In this document: in pieces, positions 1 to 8,310 of the stretch
How positions within the stretch are numbered: the stretch's first letter is position 1
Layout of the letters: each line of letters starts with the position of its first letter
Origin: Methylomonas sp.
Lineage (GTDB): Bacteria > Pseudomonadota > Gammaproteobacteria > Methylococcales > Methylomonadaceae
Assembly: GCA_026988155.1 (NCBI GenBank)
Contig: JALSLW010000032.1
Span: 1 to 64,000 of the forward strand
Length of the DNA stretch: 64,000 nt
Direction of reading: 5' to 3'
The notes under the pieces: generated by a model
What the model was told of the DNA's origin: nothing
Seen by the model: the letters and a program-made list of their open reading frames with translations, nothing else
Databases searched by the model: none
Position numbers and translations under genes: made by a program

Positions 1-133
1 GCTAAAGGCTAAAGGCTAAAGGCTAAAGGCTAAAGGCTAAAGGCTAAAGGCTAAAGGCTAAAGGCTAAAGGCTAAAGGCTAAAGGCTAAAGGCTAAAGGC
101 TAAAGGCTAAAGGCTAAAGGCTAAAGGCTAAAG
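1..133. repeat. Heptanucleotide tandem repeat, at least 19 perfect copies
   Basis: The unit GCTAAAG is repeated 19 times without a single mismatch from the first base of the window, so the array probably extends to the left. It ends abruptly at 133, 58 bases past the 3' end of the cyclophilin gene on the opposite strand. No reading frame of note crosses it. Perfect copies imply recent expansion by slipped-strand replication. Because seven is not a multiple of three, it would shift the frame if it lay in a gene, but here it appears intergenic. Confidence 0.97.
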
Positions 134-190
134 GAAGAACGTTTCGATTATGTTCTTTTTCTCCCTTTGCCTTGATCCTATCCTCTGTTT

Positions 191-769
191 TTACATCATT
201 TCAGCTTTTTCAATAATGATATTTTCTTTTGGTACATCCTGGTGGCCGCCACGGTTGCCCGTTGCCGCTTTAGCCATTGCATCAACAACATCCATGCCTT
301 CAATGACTTCAGCAAAGACTGCATATCCCCAGCCTTCTGGAGTGGGGCTGGTGTGGTCAAGAAAGGAATTGTCTTTATAGTTAATAAAAAATTGTGCGGT
401 TGCCGAATCGGGCACATTTGTCCGGGCCATTGCCAATGTTCCACGAGTGTTTTTTAAACCGTTATCCGCTTCGTTTTTGATAGGGGCGTGAACCTCTTTC
501 TGTTTGAAGTCAGTATCGAAACCGCCGCCTTGAGCCATAAAGCCTGGGATAATTCGATGAAAAATAGTGCCAGTATAAAAGCCTTCTTTGACATAGTTTA
601 TAAAGTTTTCAGTCGAAATGGGCGCTTTTTCTAAATTAAGCTGAACGGTGAATTCACCTAAAGAGGTTGTGAATTTTACTTTTGATTGAGTGTCTGACAT
701 TGTATTTTCTGTTGCAAATGAAAAGGTTGTGGTTAAAAACAGCATCAGGGTAAGAATAAAGTTACGCAT
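191..769 (-). CDS. Exported cyclophilin-type peptidylprolyl isomerase
   Basis: This is a 192-residue cyclophilin that catalyses cis-trans isomerisation of peptidyl-proline bonds. The family core is clear: FHRIIPGFMAQGGG, the AMAR segment, the AQFFIN motif, and WGYAVFAEVIEGMDVVD near the C-terminus. The N-terminus (MRNFILTLMLFL...FA) is a typical signal peptide, so the protein is probably periplasmic, like PpiA. I chose the ATG at 769 because a GGAG ribosome site lies 7 bases upstream; the frame stays open for 8 more codons upstream. An internal Met (MSDTQSK) would give a cytosolic form but has no ribosome site. It lies divergently from cysS, an arrangement that recalls the ppiB-cysS linkage of other gammaproteobacteria. 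Confidence 0.93.
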   Translation of the reverse strand: MRNFILTLMLFLTTTFSFATENTMSDTQSKVKFTTSLGEFTVQLNLEKAPISTENFINYVKEGFYTGTIFHRIIPGFMAQGGGFDTDFKQKEVHAPIKNEADNGLKNTRGTLAMARTNVPDSATAQFFINYKDNSFLDHTSPTPEGWGYAVFAEVIEGMDVVDAMAKAATGNRGGHQDVPKENIIIEKAEMM

Positions 770-900
770 GGTTTCTCCATAAGGTTGATGCAAACAACGA
801 ATTCTATGCGTTTTTTTCTTGAAAGAGAAGCCTTAATCTTGGTAAATTGGTAAGTTATGTACTGAATTGAAAACTGACACCACTTTTTAAATACTTAAAG

Positions 901-2289
901 ATGCTTAAAATATATAACACTTTAACGCGAAGCAAAGAAATATTTAAACCAAGAATTGAAGGCAAAATTGGACTCTACGTCTGCGGAATGACAGTTTATG
1001 ATTATTGCCATATTGGGCATGCACGGGTGATGGTTGTGTTTGATACGGTGGCCCGATATTTTAGGTATTCAGGCTATGATTTAACCTATGTCCGCAATAT
1101 TACTGATATAGACGACAAAATAATAAAGCGGGCAAGTGAAAATGGTGAGAATTATTTGGCATTAACTGAACGCTTTATCGATGCAATGCATGAAGATGAA
1201 CGTGCATTATCCGTTTTACCGCCAGATATAGAGCCAAAAGCAACGCAGTCAATGGATGATATTATTGCCATGATTGAGGCTTTAATTGAAAAAGGGTTGG
1301 CTTATGTTGGCGGTAATGGCGATGTATTTTACTCGGTCAATAAATTTGAATCGTATGGAAAACTGTCAGGCAAAAATATAGAAGATTTGCAGGCAGGTGA
1401 AAGGGTTGACATAGATAGAGCTAAAAAAGATCCATTGGATTTTGTGCTGTGGAAAATGGCAAAGCCGGATGAACCGTCATGGGACTCAGTATGGGGTAAA
1501 GGACGGCCTGGCTGGCATATTGAATGTTCAGCAATGTCTACTTGCTGTTTAGGCAATCATTTTGATATTCATGGAGGAGGGATGGATTTGCAGTTTCCTC
1601 ACCATGAAAATGAAATTGCCCAGTCTGAGGGAGCTACTGGCGAGAAGTTTGTTAATTTATGGATGCATAATGGCTTTGTCAGAGTTGATGAAGAAAAAAT
1701 GTCTAAATCCCTGGGCAATTTTTTCACGGTTAGAGAGGTATTGAAAAAATATCGTCCAGAAATTATTCGTTTCTTCGTACTGTCTAGCCATTATAGAAGT
1801 CCATTGAATTATTCTGATGAACAATTGGACGATGCAGGCTTGGCATTAACAAGGCTATATACGGCGCTTAGGGGCGTGACTGTTAATTCGGGTGTTTGTG
1901 ACACCGGATATGTCAAACGTTTTAAAGAAGCGATGGATGATGATTTTAATACGCCTATTGCAGTTGCCATTTTATTTGATTTGGCCAGAGAGCTGAATAA
2001 ATGCAAATCAGATAAAGTAAGGGCAGGAGAGCTGGCCGGAACTTTAAAAGAATTAGCGGCCGTTTTAGGTATTTTGCAAGATGATCCTGATGGATTTTTA
2101 AAAGGTGGCAATGCTGATGAAGGTCTTTTTGAGGATGAGATTAATCGGCAGATTCAGGCCAGAATAGCGGCTAAAAATAATAAGGACTGGGCAAAGGCAG
2201 ATGAAATACGGGACCAGCTGAAAGCGCAAGGCATAATTGTAGAAGATATTGCAGGCGGAACAAGTAGCTGGCGTAGAGAAAGCAGTTAG
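901..2289 (+). CDS. cysS: Cysteinyl-tRNA synthetase
   Basis: This 462-residue class I aminoacyl-tRNA synthetase charges tRNA-Cys with cysteine in the cytosol; the length is the usual one for bacteria. The HIGH signature is at residues 37-40, and KMSKS occurs in the second half ([11 protein letters not shown]). Zinc ligands that select cysteine can be seen: Cys28 in GLYVCGMT, the Cys in HIECSAM, and the His/Glu of HHENE. The C-terminal helical anticodon-binding region is complete. The start ATG has only a weak A-rich ribosome site. The fchA gene follows 83 bases downstream and may be co-transcribed. Confidence 0.98.
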   Translation: MLKIYNTLTRSKEIFKPRIEGKIGLYVCGMTVYDYCHIGHARVMVVFDTVARYFRYSGYDLTYVRNITDIDDKIIKRASENGENYLALTERFIDAMHEDERALSVLPPDIEPKATQSMDDIIAMIEALIEKGLAYVGGNGDVFYSVNKFESYGKLSGKNIEDLQAGERVDIDRAKKDPLDFVLWKMAKPDEPSWDSVWGKGRPGWHIECSAMSTCCLGNHFDIHGGGMDLQFPHHENEIAQSEGATGEKFVNLWMHNGFVRVDEEKMSKSLGNFFTVREVLKKYRPEIIRFFVLSSHYRSPLNYSDEQLDDAGLALTRLYTALRGVTVNSGVCDTGYVKRFKEAMDDDFNTPIAVAILFDLARELNKCKSDKVRAGELAGTLKELAAVLGILQDDPDGFLKGGNADEGLFEDEINRQIQARIAAKNNKDWAKADEIRDQLKAQGIIVEDIAGGTSSWRRESS

Positions 2290-2372
2290 ACTATAGCTTC
2301 TTCCTTTTGGAAAAAAGGGGGGGTAGGACAAAATGCCCGGTAATAAATCAAAGAAATAAGAGTGAAAAGTCA

Positions 2373-3002
2373 GTGAGTGAAATAAAAGAAAAATCAATCG
2401 AAGTGTTTTTAGATGAATTAGCCAGTAAAAAGGCAACCCCTGGAGGCGGAAGCGCTGCCGCTGTGATGGGGGCGCAATCAGCAGCGTTGACTAGCATGGT
2501 TTGCAACCTGACTATTGGCAAGCCTAAATATGTCGCAGTAGAAGAAGACATGCAGTCTCTGCTAAAACGTTCAGAAACGTTGCGTAAAGAATTGACAGAG
2601 ATGATTAAAGCCGATGTGGATGTGTTTGATAAATTAATGTCTTGTTACGGTTTACCTAAGAATACGGATGCAGAGAAAACGGAAAGAAGCTGTCAAATTC
2701 AAACTGTTTTAAAAGAAGCAACGCTTGTGCCGTTGGATTGCGCTAAAGCTTGTGCCGAAGCGATTGAATTAAGCCGTGTAGCGGCAGAAAAAGGCAATTT
2801 AGGTGTTATTAGTGATGCTGGGGTTGCCGCAATGGCCGCTTACAGTGCTTTAAAAAGTGCCGCATTAAATGTCTTTATTAATGTAGGCAGTATTAAAGAC
2901 AGAGAGTTTGCAGATGTACAGTTGCAAGTATTGGAAGGAATAACAAAGAAGGCCGAAATAGAAGCAGAACAAACCTATCAAATTGTTAAAGAAAAGCTAT
3001 AA
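2373..3002 (+). CDS. fchA: Methenyl-tetrahydrofolate cyclohydrolase (cyclodeaminase family)
   Basis: This protein belongs to the formiminotransferase-cyclodeaminase / FchA family, which interconverts methenyl- and formyl-tetrahydrofolate. Diagnostic features are the glycine-rich ATPGGGSAAA segment near the N-terminus, the all-helical make-up and the DAGVAAMAA segment. I chose the GTG at 2373, giving 209 residues, because this matches the roughly 208-residue FchA of methylotrophs. The frame stays open back to a TTG at 2307, but those 22 codons are unlike the family. In many gammaproteobacteria the gene after cysS is folD; an fchA here suits an organism that runs one-carbon flux through folate, as methylotrophs do. 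The function is well supported; the link to methylotrophy is inference. Confidence 0.9.
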   Translation: MSEIKEKSIEVFLDELASKKATPGGGSAAAVMGAQSAALTSMVCNLTIGKPKYVAVEEDMQSLLKRSETLRKELTEMIKADVDVFDKLMSCYGLPKNTDAEKTERSCQIQTVLKEATLVPLDCAKACAEAIELSRVAAEKGNLGVISDAGVAAMAAYSALKSAALNVFINVGSIKDREFADVQLQVLEGITKKAEIEAEQTYQIVKEKL

Positions 3003-3017
3003 AATATTAAAATGGTA

Positions 3018-3046
3018 TTGACGGGATACCAGAGCCACAGTATAAT
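3018..3046 (+). promoter_or_regulatory. Sigma-70 promoter of the tRNA cluster
   Basis: The -35 box TTGACG (3018-3023) and the -10 box TATAAT (3041-3046) are separated by exactly 17 bases, a near-perfect consensus. It lies just after fchA and about 58 bases before the first tRNA, as expected for a strong stable-RNA promoter. Confidence 0.85.
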
Positions 3047-3103
3047 TCTATTTCTTCACCGCAGGGGCTTATCAAGGTTCTTGCAGATTAAGAAGGTTTA
3101 GTT

Positions 3104-3180
3104 CGGGGTATAGCGCAGTTTGGTAGCGCGCCTGCTTTGGGAGCAGGATGTCGGGGGTTCGAATCCCTCTACCCCGACCA
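3104..3180 (+). tRNA. tRNA-Pro(TGG)
   Basis: The acceptor stem CGGGGTA pairs with TACCCCG. The anticodon stem CCTGC/GCAGG encloses TTTGGGA, which gives anticodon TGG. The T arm GGTTCGAATCC is canonical and the CCA end is encoded. First gene of the Pro-Arg-His cluster. Confidence 0.98.
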
Positions 3181-3186
3181 AGATTT

Positions 3187-3263
3187 GCGCTTGTAGCTCA
3201 GCTGGATAGAGCATCGGCCTTCTAAGCCGAGGGTCACAGGTTCGACTCCTGTCAAGCGCGCCA
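3187..3263 (+). tRNA. tRNA-Arg(TCT)
   Basis: The acceptor stem GCGCTTG pairs with CAAGCGC, followed by discriminator G and encoded CCA. The anticodon stem TCGGC/GCCGA encloses CTTCTAA, giving anticodon TCT. It lies 6 bases after tRNA-Pro, so both are processed from one transcript. Confidence 0.98.
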
Positions 3264-3287
3264 TACTTGGCAGTAAAATATCATTAT

Positions 3288-3364
3288 GGTGAGCGTAGCT
3301 CAGTTGGTAGAGTCCCGGATTGTGATTCCGGTTGTCGCGGGTTCGAACCCCGTCGTTCACCCCA
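3288..3364 (+). tRNA. tRNA-His(GTG)
   Basis: The acceptor stem GTGAGCG pairs with CGTTCAC (one G-T pair). The extra G at position -1 (3288) faces the discriminator C, which is the identity feature of tRNA-His. The anticodon loop TTGTGAT gives GTG, and CCA is encoded. It is the last tRNA of this cluster. Confidence 0.98.
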
Positions 3365-3553
3365 ATGAATTCAAATAGTCAGAAAATATTATAAGACCTG
3401 GCTTCCTCGTTATTATAGAAAAAATCCTAAGCTCTCCTGTTGGCTTCACAGTCTAAATTTTAATCATAAGTTTGATTAGATTAGTACAGTGCCCAATAAG
3501 TTAAGCTAACAGCCATATGTCCCATGTTTTTCCCTAATATGTCCAATACTTAC
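3365..3553. other. Intergenic region downstream of tRNA-His
   Basis: This AT-rich stretch follows the tRNA cluster. I see no gene, no clear terminator and no duplicated tRNA end that would mark an integration site. Together with the relic to its right it forms a 613-base gap without an intact gene. Confidence 0.5.
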
Positions 3554-3820
3554 TCAATTAATTTTGAGAGCTGATCCTATTTCCTGAGTGGCAATCACAA
3601 TTTTATCCAGTGTGTTTGACAGAGCATGCAACCCTGAACTGTTTAGATACTCGTAGATTTTTTGCTGTTTTTTACAGGTGCTCTTGATTTTCCAGTAGGC
3701 ATCATGACTAATGCAATCGCTCGGGAAAATAACTACATCAGCACGATTTAGGGATTGCGATAAACCCTGAGTGCTTTTTTCTATGCCTCCATCATGGTGC
3801 CTCTGTGCCAGAATAGTTGA
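3554..3820 (-). pseudogene. C-terminal relic of a DUF2325-family protein
   Basis: The minus strand keeps an open frame from an in-frame TAG (3821-3823) to a TGA at 3554-3556. Its product carries the two blocks that typify the longer DUF2325 proteins: HHDGGIE, and PSDCISHDA followed by a basic K-rich segment and SSGL. The usual N-terminal part, including the strand motif that normally precedes HHDGG, is missing: upstream sequence runs into the TAG, with unrelated codons beyond it. There is no ribosome site or plausible start codon ahead of the conserved block. I read it as a decayed gene. Biochemical function of the family is not known to me. Confidence 0.65.
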
Positions 3821-3977
3821 CTATATTTTGGTGTATTTCTCATACTGCTCATACTGGCTGTCTGACTTAATGAAGCTAGTGTTTTCTGAATAAAGAGAAG
3901 AAGGGTGCAGGTTTATCTTAACGCGACTTTTCATTTGTTATACTGCTATCCACTAGTAAAAAGTAGCGTGCCTCTTT

Positions 3978-4658
3978 ATGAAATATCCTGCCAATAGCAA
4001 ATACACTATGTTAATGACTAGCCTGCCATCACATAAAAAGGATTTGTTTGATGAAAAGCAATTGCCTCTTTCCAGGATACAGCTGGATAAACGGTTATCA
4101 TTATTAGAGTTGCAAGATGCTGCTGATTTATTGAAGATTGAAGAGCTGCTGCACTGGTCACAGATAAAAAAGGATATTGATCAGCTGTTTGTAAATCAAA
4201 CTATTGAATCAATTAAAACAATCAATAACCAGTTTATTAAAAATATTATTATTTGGCGGTTAGAGCTTCGTATTATTTTGGCTGCCCTGCGAATGAGAAA
4301 TTTGGGACAGAAAACTCCGCCAGCAAAAAAAATATTTGGTTTTGATTATTGGTACTTTATTATGACTAAAAACTGGCACCTGGCTGACTTTGGGTTAAGT
4401 AAACAACTGCCTTGGCTGCCAGAAGCGAATGAACTGCTGATTGCAAATAAACCAATGAAGCTGGAGCGATTGCTTTTTTCTGTGGTGTGGGAGCATTATC
4501 ATCGGCAAAGTTTTGGCCATTATTTTAATTTTGAAGCAGTGGTGATTTATGTCTTAAGGTGGGATATTGTTTCTCGCTGGTCAGGCAATAACAAAGAAAT
4601 GGCTGTTAAGCGATTTAATGATTTATTGGATAAACAGCTGTTAAAGATAGAATTATGA
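3978..4658 (+). CDS. DUF2764-type protein of V/A-type ATPase operons
   Basis: This 226-residue soluble protein resembles DUF2764 proteins, which sit between subunits E and A in bacterial V/A-type ATP synthase operons such as those of Bacteroidetes. Its N-terminus (YTMLMTSLPS) matches the family's usual YY-x-x-ASLP opening, and the rest is mostly helical with many Trp and Leu. It overlaps the next gene by 4 bases (ATGA), so the two are translationally coupled to an ATPase A subunit, which supports the assignment. The family's role in ATPase assembly is not established. Unusually, no subunit E gene lies upstream. The start ATG has no obvious ribosome site. Confidence 0.65.
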   Translation: MKYPANSKYTMLMTSLPSHKKDLFDEKQLPLSRIQLDKRLSLLELQDAADLLKIEELLHWSQIKKDIDQLFVNQTIESIKTINNQFIKNIIIWRLELRIILAALRMRNLGQKTPPAKKIFGFDYWYFIMTKNWHLADFGLSKQLPWLPEANELLIANKPMKLERLLFSVVWEHYHRQSFGHYFNFEAVVIYVLRWDIVSRWSGNNKEMAVKRFNDLLDKQLLKIEL

Positions 4659-6451
4659 ATATTGAAAGCAAAGCAACCGCAAGCGTTATAGCTGTTCAAG
4701 ATGACATTGTTTCAATTCAATCGTTAGAAGGCTCAGTATTACCGTTAACTAAAAATGAAGTTATTTTTATTATCCCCACACGTAAGTCCGCTCAGCATAA
4801 GGAACGCTTAAAGGCAGAGGTTTTACGCATAAATGGTGATACTGCCGATGCCCAGGTCTATGAAAGTACTCATGGTGTGGGGGTGGGGGATCTGGTCGAA
4901 CAGACAGGGGAAATGCTATCGGTTGAGTTGGGGCCAGGGTTGCTTGGTCAAGTCTACGACGGTCTGCAAAACCCTTTGGATGTATTGGCTACAGATTTTG
5001 GTTTTTTTCTGCCCAGAGGTGTTGATTTACCGGCTTTAAATGTTAAGGCTAAATGGGCTTTTACGCCTTGCGTGCAATCAGGAGCTGTGTTGAAGGCAAG
5101 TTCGGTAATTGGCACAGTGGTTGAAAGAGGGTTTATCCATAAAATTATGGTTCCCTTTGATATTAAAGGTGAGGTCAAGCTTAGCTGGATTCAGGAAGGT
5201 AATGTAACTGTTACAGAAGCAGTAGCAAAAATAAAAGATAGAAAAGATAAAGAACAGGCTATTACTTTACGGCAGCACTGGCCGGTTCGTAAGCCAATTC
5301 CTCAGCAGTTAATAAAAAATAACATTGTACAAAGGCAATATCCTTCAGAACCTTTAATCACTCATTTACGGTTGGTTGATACTTTTTTCCCCATTGCAAA
5401 AGGCGGAACAGCCTGTATTCCTGGGCCGTTTGGTGCGGGAAAAACAGTATTGCAGAACCTTATTTCAAGAAATTCAGATGTCGATATTGTGCTGGTAGTA
5501 GCGTGTGGCGAAAGGGCGGGCGAGGTGGTTGAAACCATTACTGAGCTGCCCCAGATGAATGACTCGAAAACAGGCAACTCTTTAATGGATAGAACCATTA
5601 TTATTTGCAATACTTCCTCTATGCCTGTTGCTGCAAGAGAGGCTTCAATCTATACGGGGATTACACTAGGCGAATATTATCGGCAAATGGGGCTTAATGT
5701 TTTATTGCTGGCTGACTCAACTTCACGTTGGGCACAGGCTATGCGGGAAACCTCGGGAAGGTTGGAAGAGATTCCTGGGGAAGAAGCCTTTCCGGCCTAT
5801 CTGGACTCTGCAATTAAAAGCATTTATGAGCGGGCAGGAGTTATTCTTACTGCTGATGAAGTTACAGGCAGTTTAACTATGATTGGCACGGTTTCACCTG
5901 CCGGAGGAAACTTTGAAGAGCCTGTTACCCAGGCAACATTAGGTACGGTTAAAACTTTCTTGGGCTTGAGTGCAGACAGAGCCTATAAACGCTTTTATCC
6001 TGCCGTTGATCCGCTACTTTCATGGTCTAGATATAACGAACAATTATCTGGCTGGTATGCAAAGTATTTAGATGCAGACTGGACGGATAGTGTTAAATCC
6101 ATGCTGCAACTTTTGAAACAGGGTGAAAATATATATCAAATGATTCAGGTTGCAGGCGAAGAAGGTATATCGTTAGAGGATTATGTTATTTATCAGCAGG
6201 CACTGTTTTTAGATATGGTGTATCTGCAGCAGGATGCTTTTGATGAGGTGGATGTTGCTGTTTCTATGGAGCGACAAAAAGACAATTTTAAGCGAATTGT
6301 TAAGCTGGTTAATGCAGAGTATCAATTCGCAGATCAGGAGCAGGCAAGGCTATTTTTTATTAAGCTGACTGGGCTGTTTAGAAACCTGAACTACACTAGG
6401 TTTGATTCAGCTAAGTATAAGGAAATTGCTAATAAAATTGAGATATTATAG
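4655..6451 (+). CDS. V/A-type ATPase catalytic subunit A (orphan)
   Basis: This 598-residue protein is a full-length catalytic A subunit of a bacterial V/A-type ATPase. The Walker A loop GPFGAGKT starts near residue 257, the catalytic Glu lies in CGERAGEVVE, and Walker B is seen in LLLADSTSRWAQAMRE. The A-specific N-terminal barrel and the bulge domain before the P-loop are present. In an intact complex it would hydrolyse or make ATP together with subunit B in the cytosolic V1/A1 head. Here no gene for B, D, E, I or K lies on either side: upstream is the DUF2764 gene and a relic, downstream 600 bases without a gene. Either the other subunits are elsewhere, or this is a remnant that still lacks inactivating mutations. 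The identity is certain; the function in isolation is not. Confidence 0.93.
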   Translation: MNIESKATASVIAVQDDIVSIQSLEGSVLPLTKNEVIFIIPTRKSAQHKERLKAEVLRINGDTADAQVYESTHGVGVGDLVEQTGEMLSVELGPGLLGQVYDGLQNPLDVLATDFGFFLPRGVDLPALNVKAKWAFTPCVQSGAVLKASSVIGTVVERGFIHKIMVPFDIKGEVKLSWIQEGNVTVTEAVAKIKDRKDKEQAITLRQHWPVRKPIPQQLIKNNIVQRQYPSEPLITHLRLVDTFFPIAKGGTACIPGPFGAGKTVLQNLISRNSDVDIVLVVACGERAGEVVETITELPQMNDSKTGNSLMDRTIIICNTSSMPVAAREASIYTGITLGEYYRQMGLNVLLLADSTSRWAQAMRETSGRLEEIPGEEAFPAYLDSAIKSIYERAGVILTADEVTGSLTMIGTVSPAGGNFEEPVTQATLGTVKTFLGLSADRAYKRFYPAVDPLLSWSRYNEQLSGWYAKYLDADWTDSVKSMLQLLKQGENIYQMIQVAGEEGISLEDYVIYQQALFLDMVYLQQDAFDEVDVAVSMERQKDNFKRIVKLVNAEYQFADQEQARLFFIKLTGLFRNLNYTRFDSAKYKEIANKIEIL

Positions 6452-7051
6452 ATATTTTTGTTAAATTAAGCGGTAGTTAATTAAGTTGTTTAAGGGCTCT
6501 AAAAACCAAGCGGTATTAGAATATTGTTATGTTAAAATTTTTAAAAAATAAAACACTTATTGCCCGTGAGTTTCCGCCATCTTAAACAAAATAAGAACTG
6601 GAGTATCCGTAGCACTATACACCACAGGTTATTCCTAAGATCTTCTATCGGGAGTCTACGGTTAAATATCTAGACTCCTGCTTAGAGCATGCAGTAAAGA
6701 CGAGGCTTCTGGGGCTGATATTTTTTAAGTAACGGAAGCTCATGGGTAATCAAGAAGTAAAATAACTGGATGTTGAATGAGTTTTGTCGTAGAATGGCGA
6801 CACTTTTGATAAAGTGTCCGTGAATTTTAAAAACCTCTGATGGCTAGGCCATATTATTATATACTAATGATATAATCCGGTTTATCTATCGTTACGCAAT
6901 TTTGGTATGATATTTTTTAGTGTGTCCCGTTGTATCTTAAAGGTAGGTGAACTAATTGTACTTTAGGAGAGCCATCTATTGTCAGAGTGCTTAGTTTTTT
7001 GGCGATAAGTTCAAATTAAATAATTTATTTAAAAATAAGAAGGAGAAAGTT
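6452..7051. other. Gene-free region after the ATPase subunit A
   Basis: No reading frame with a credible product is seen in these 600 bases, and no fragment of an ATPase subunit B gene could be recognised. The stretch holds one copy of the 140-bp dispersed repeat (6613-6752) and a small perfect hairpin (GACACTT/AAGTGTC near 6798-6818). The last 30 bases hold the AAGGAGAAAG ribosome site of the next gene. Confidence 0.6.
6613..6752. repeat. 140-bp dispersed repeat, copy 1
   Basis: This segment aligns without gaps to 34183-34322; I count about 109 of 140 identical positions. It begins CACTATAC and ends CTCATGGGTAATCA. Inside it are an 8-bp perfect inverted repeat (GGAGTCTA/TAGACTCC) and a second stem (GGCTTC against GAAGCTC, one G-T pair). 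Both copies are intergenic and neither codes for protein. It could be a miniature mobile element or a family of structured RNAs. The flanks diverge at once on both sides. Confidence 0.85.
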
Positions 7052-7891
7052 ATGAATAAAATGCCCTTGGCTATATTAACAGCTATATTAACAATATTTA
7101 ATACTTCAGCGTATGCTGTCACTGTGGAGCCTGCGGCATCCCCGCAAGCCAAAGATTTGTTATTTCAGTTAATCGATAAATCAGCAGGAACAAGTTTTAA
7201 CGCGATTAATCATACTATTATAAATGAAGCTGCTGCCCCTGGGTTCCCGTCACCAGGTGATACTTTTGTAACTAACGGTTATGGTGTTTTAACGCCGTCA
7301 CTTTTTGGGATGGAGCTCACTTATAGCTACAGTATTGCAGGTACTTTTACTGGGTACGACAGAGAGCAAGATAAACTATTCTTTAATCATGGTCTTACAG
7401 TACCTGGTGTAAGCAACCAAATGGAATTATATTTAGATTCTACAATTAATCCTTCTACTTTAAATGCAAATGAAAGCAATGCCAGTTCTTATACTGATGG
7501 CGTTAAAATAGCGGTTTTGGATATCGTGCCAACTGATGCCGGTACTGGTTTTCTTAAGGCATCAACAGGGACTGGGAAAGATGTGGTAACTTTTAAGTTA
7601 ACAGACAGTTATATGGAGCAATTCGGGTTATCTGAGAATACTGTTTTGCTCAATAAAATTACTTCAGATATTTCTTTAATTGATTTGGTAGACGGGCAGC
7701 CACAGGCTTTTAACTTTGGAGCCTTCAGTGGTTCCGGTTCTGGCTGTGGCGGATTAAATAAGCCGTATGATTCATGTGCAAGAGAAGTTGGAACAAGTGA
7801 GATAGTACTTAGTTCTGTTCCCGTTCCTGCTTCTTTAGGATTGTTTTTGTCTGGATTTGGAATGCTAGGTTGGCTAAAGAAACGCCAATAA
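7052..7891 (+). CDS. PEP-CTERM sorting domain protein, unknown function
   Basis: This 279-residue exported protein starts with a signal peptide (MNKMPLAILTAIL...AYA) after a strong AAGGAGAAAG ribosome site. It ends in the PEP-CTERM tripartite tail: VPVPAS, a hydrophobic helix and the basic end KKRQ. Such tails are recognised by exosortase, which removes them and passes the protein on to the cell surface or exopolysaccharide. No exosortase gene lies in the window. The body (residues 25-250) is rich in Ser, Thr, Asn and Gly and looks like a beta-rich secreted domain, with one Cys pair near the end (GSGCGG, YDSCAR). I recognise no catalytic motif. Confidence 0.88.
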   Translation: MNKMPLAILTAILTIFNTSAYAVTVEPAASPQAKDLLFQLIDKSAGTSFNAINHTIINEAAAPGFPSPGDTFVTNGYGVLTPSLFGMELTYSYSIAGTFTGYDREQDKLFFNHGLTVPGVSNQMELYLDSTINPSTLNANESNASSYTDGVKIAVLDIVPTDAGTGFLKASTGTGKDVVTFKLTDSYMEQFGLSENTVLLNKITSDISLIDLVDGQPQAFNFGAFSGSGSGCGGLNKPYDSCAREVGTSEIVLSSVPVPASLGLFLSGFGMLGWLKKRQ

Positions 7892-7903
7892 AATTGTATT
7901 TTT

Positions 7904-7945
7904 AAAATAATGGCTAATGATGCATACATCACTAGCCATTATTTT
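7904..7945. terminator. Bidirectional Rho-independent terminator
   Basis: A 19-bp stem (AAAATAATGGCTAATGATG with its complement, one mismatch) closes on a short CATA-type loop. Its base is A-rich on the left and T-rich on the right, so it can end both the PEP-CTERM transcript and the converging small gene on the minus strand. Confidence 0.8.
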
Positions 7946-8004
7946 ATCTGTATTCCAAATATGTGCCTATTAAATCTGGCAGAACATGATAAATGTTAGG
8001 TGGT

Positions 8005-8205
8005 TTAATTATCAGTTTTAATGCTGGCTTCAGCCGATTTTGCATCTTCTCTTTGTTCATTGCCAATTAAACGTATGATGGTAAAGCCTATTATGCCTCC
8101 AACAAAGCAGGCCATTAATAGAGGCAGTGCAAAAGGGATATCATGGTGGTCCCGCATATCCATACTTAACATGGAAGAAAAAATACTTAGCATAAAATCT
8201 ATCAT
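8005..8205 (-). CDS. Small membrane protein, unknown function
   Basis: This encodes a 66-residue protein with one clear membrane segment (about residues 27-49, FALPLLMACFVGGIIGFTII) and a charged, probably cytosolic C-terminus. A GAGG ribosome site precedes the ATG by about 9 bases, which supports expression. The N-terminal part is Met-rich with a DMRDHHD cluster, a possible metal-binding patch, but that is speculation. It lies after hemJ on the same strand, separated by about 190 bases with two hairpins. I do not recognise the family. Confidence 0.5.
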   Translation of the reverse strand: MIDFMLSIFSSMLSMDMRDHHDIPFALPLLMACFVGGIIGFTIIRLIGNEQREDAKSAEASIKTDN

Positions 8206-8310
8206 TCGAATTACCTCGGTGTTGTATTTTATAGAGTGGCTCCCTTTTAAATAGGAAAGCTCAGGATCTATATTAGAGGGTAATAAATTAGAGATCAGTG
8301 ATTAAGTCAC

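Noticed and set aside
1-133. Tandem array as a CRISPR
   Set aside because: The unit is 7 bases with no spacers; it is a simple microsatellite.
3289-3364. Attachment site at the tRNA-His 3' end
   Set aside because: No second copy of the tRNA end was found further right in the window, and no integrase gene is present.
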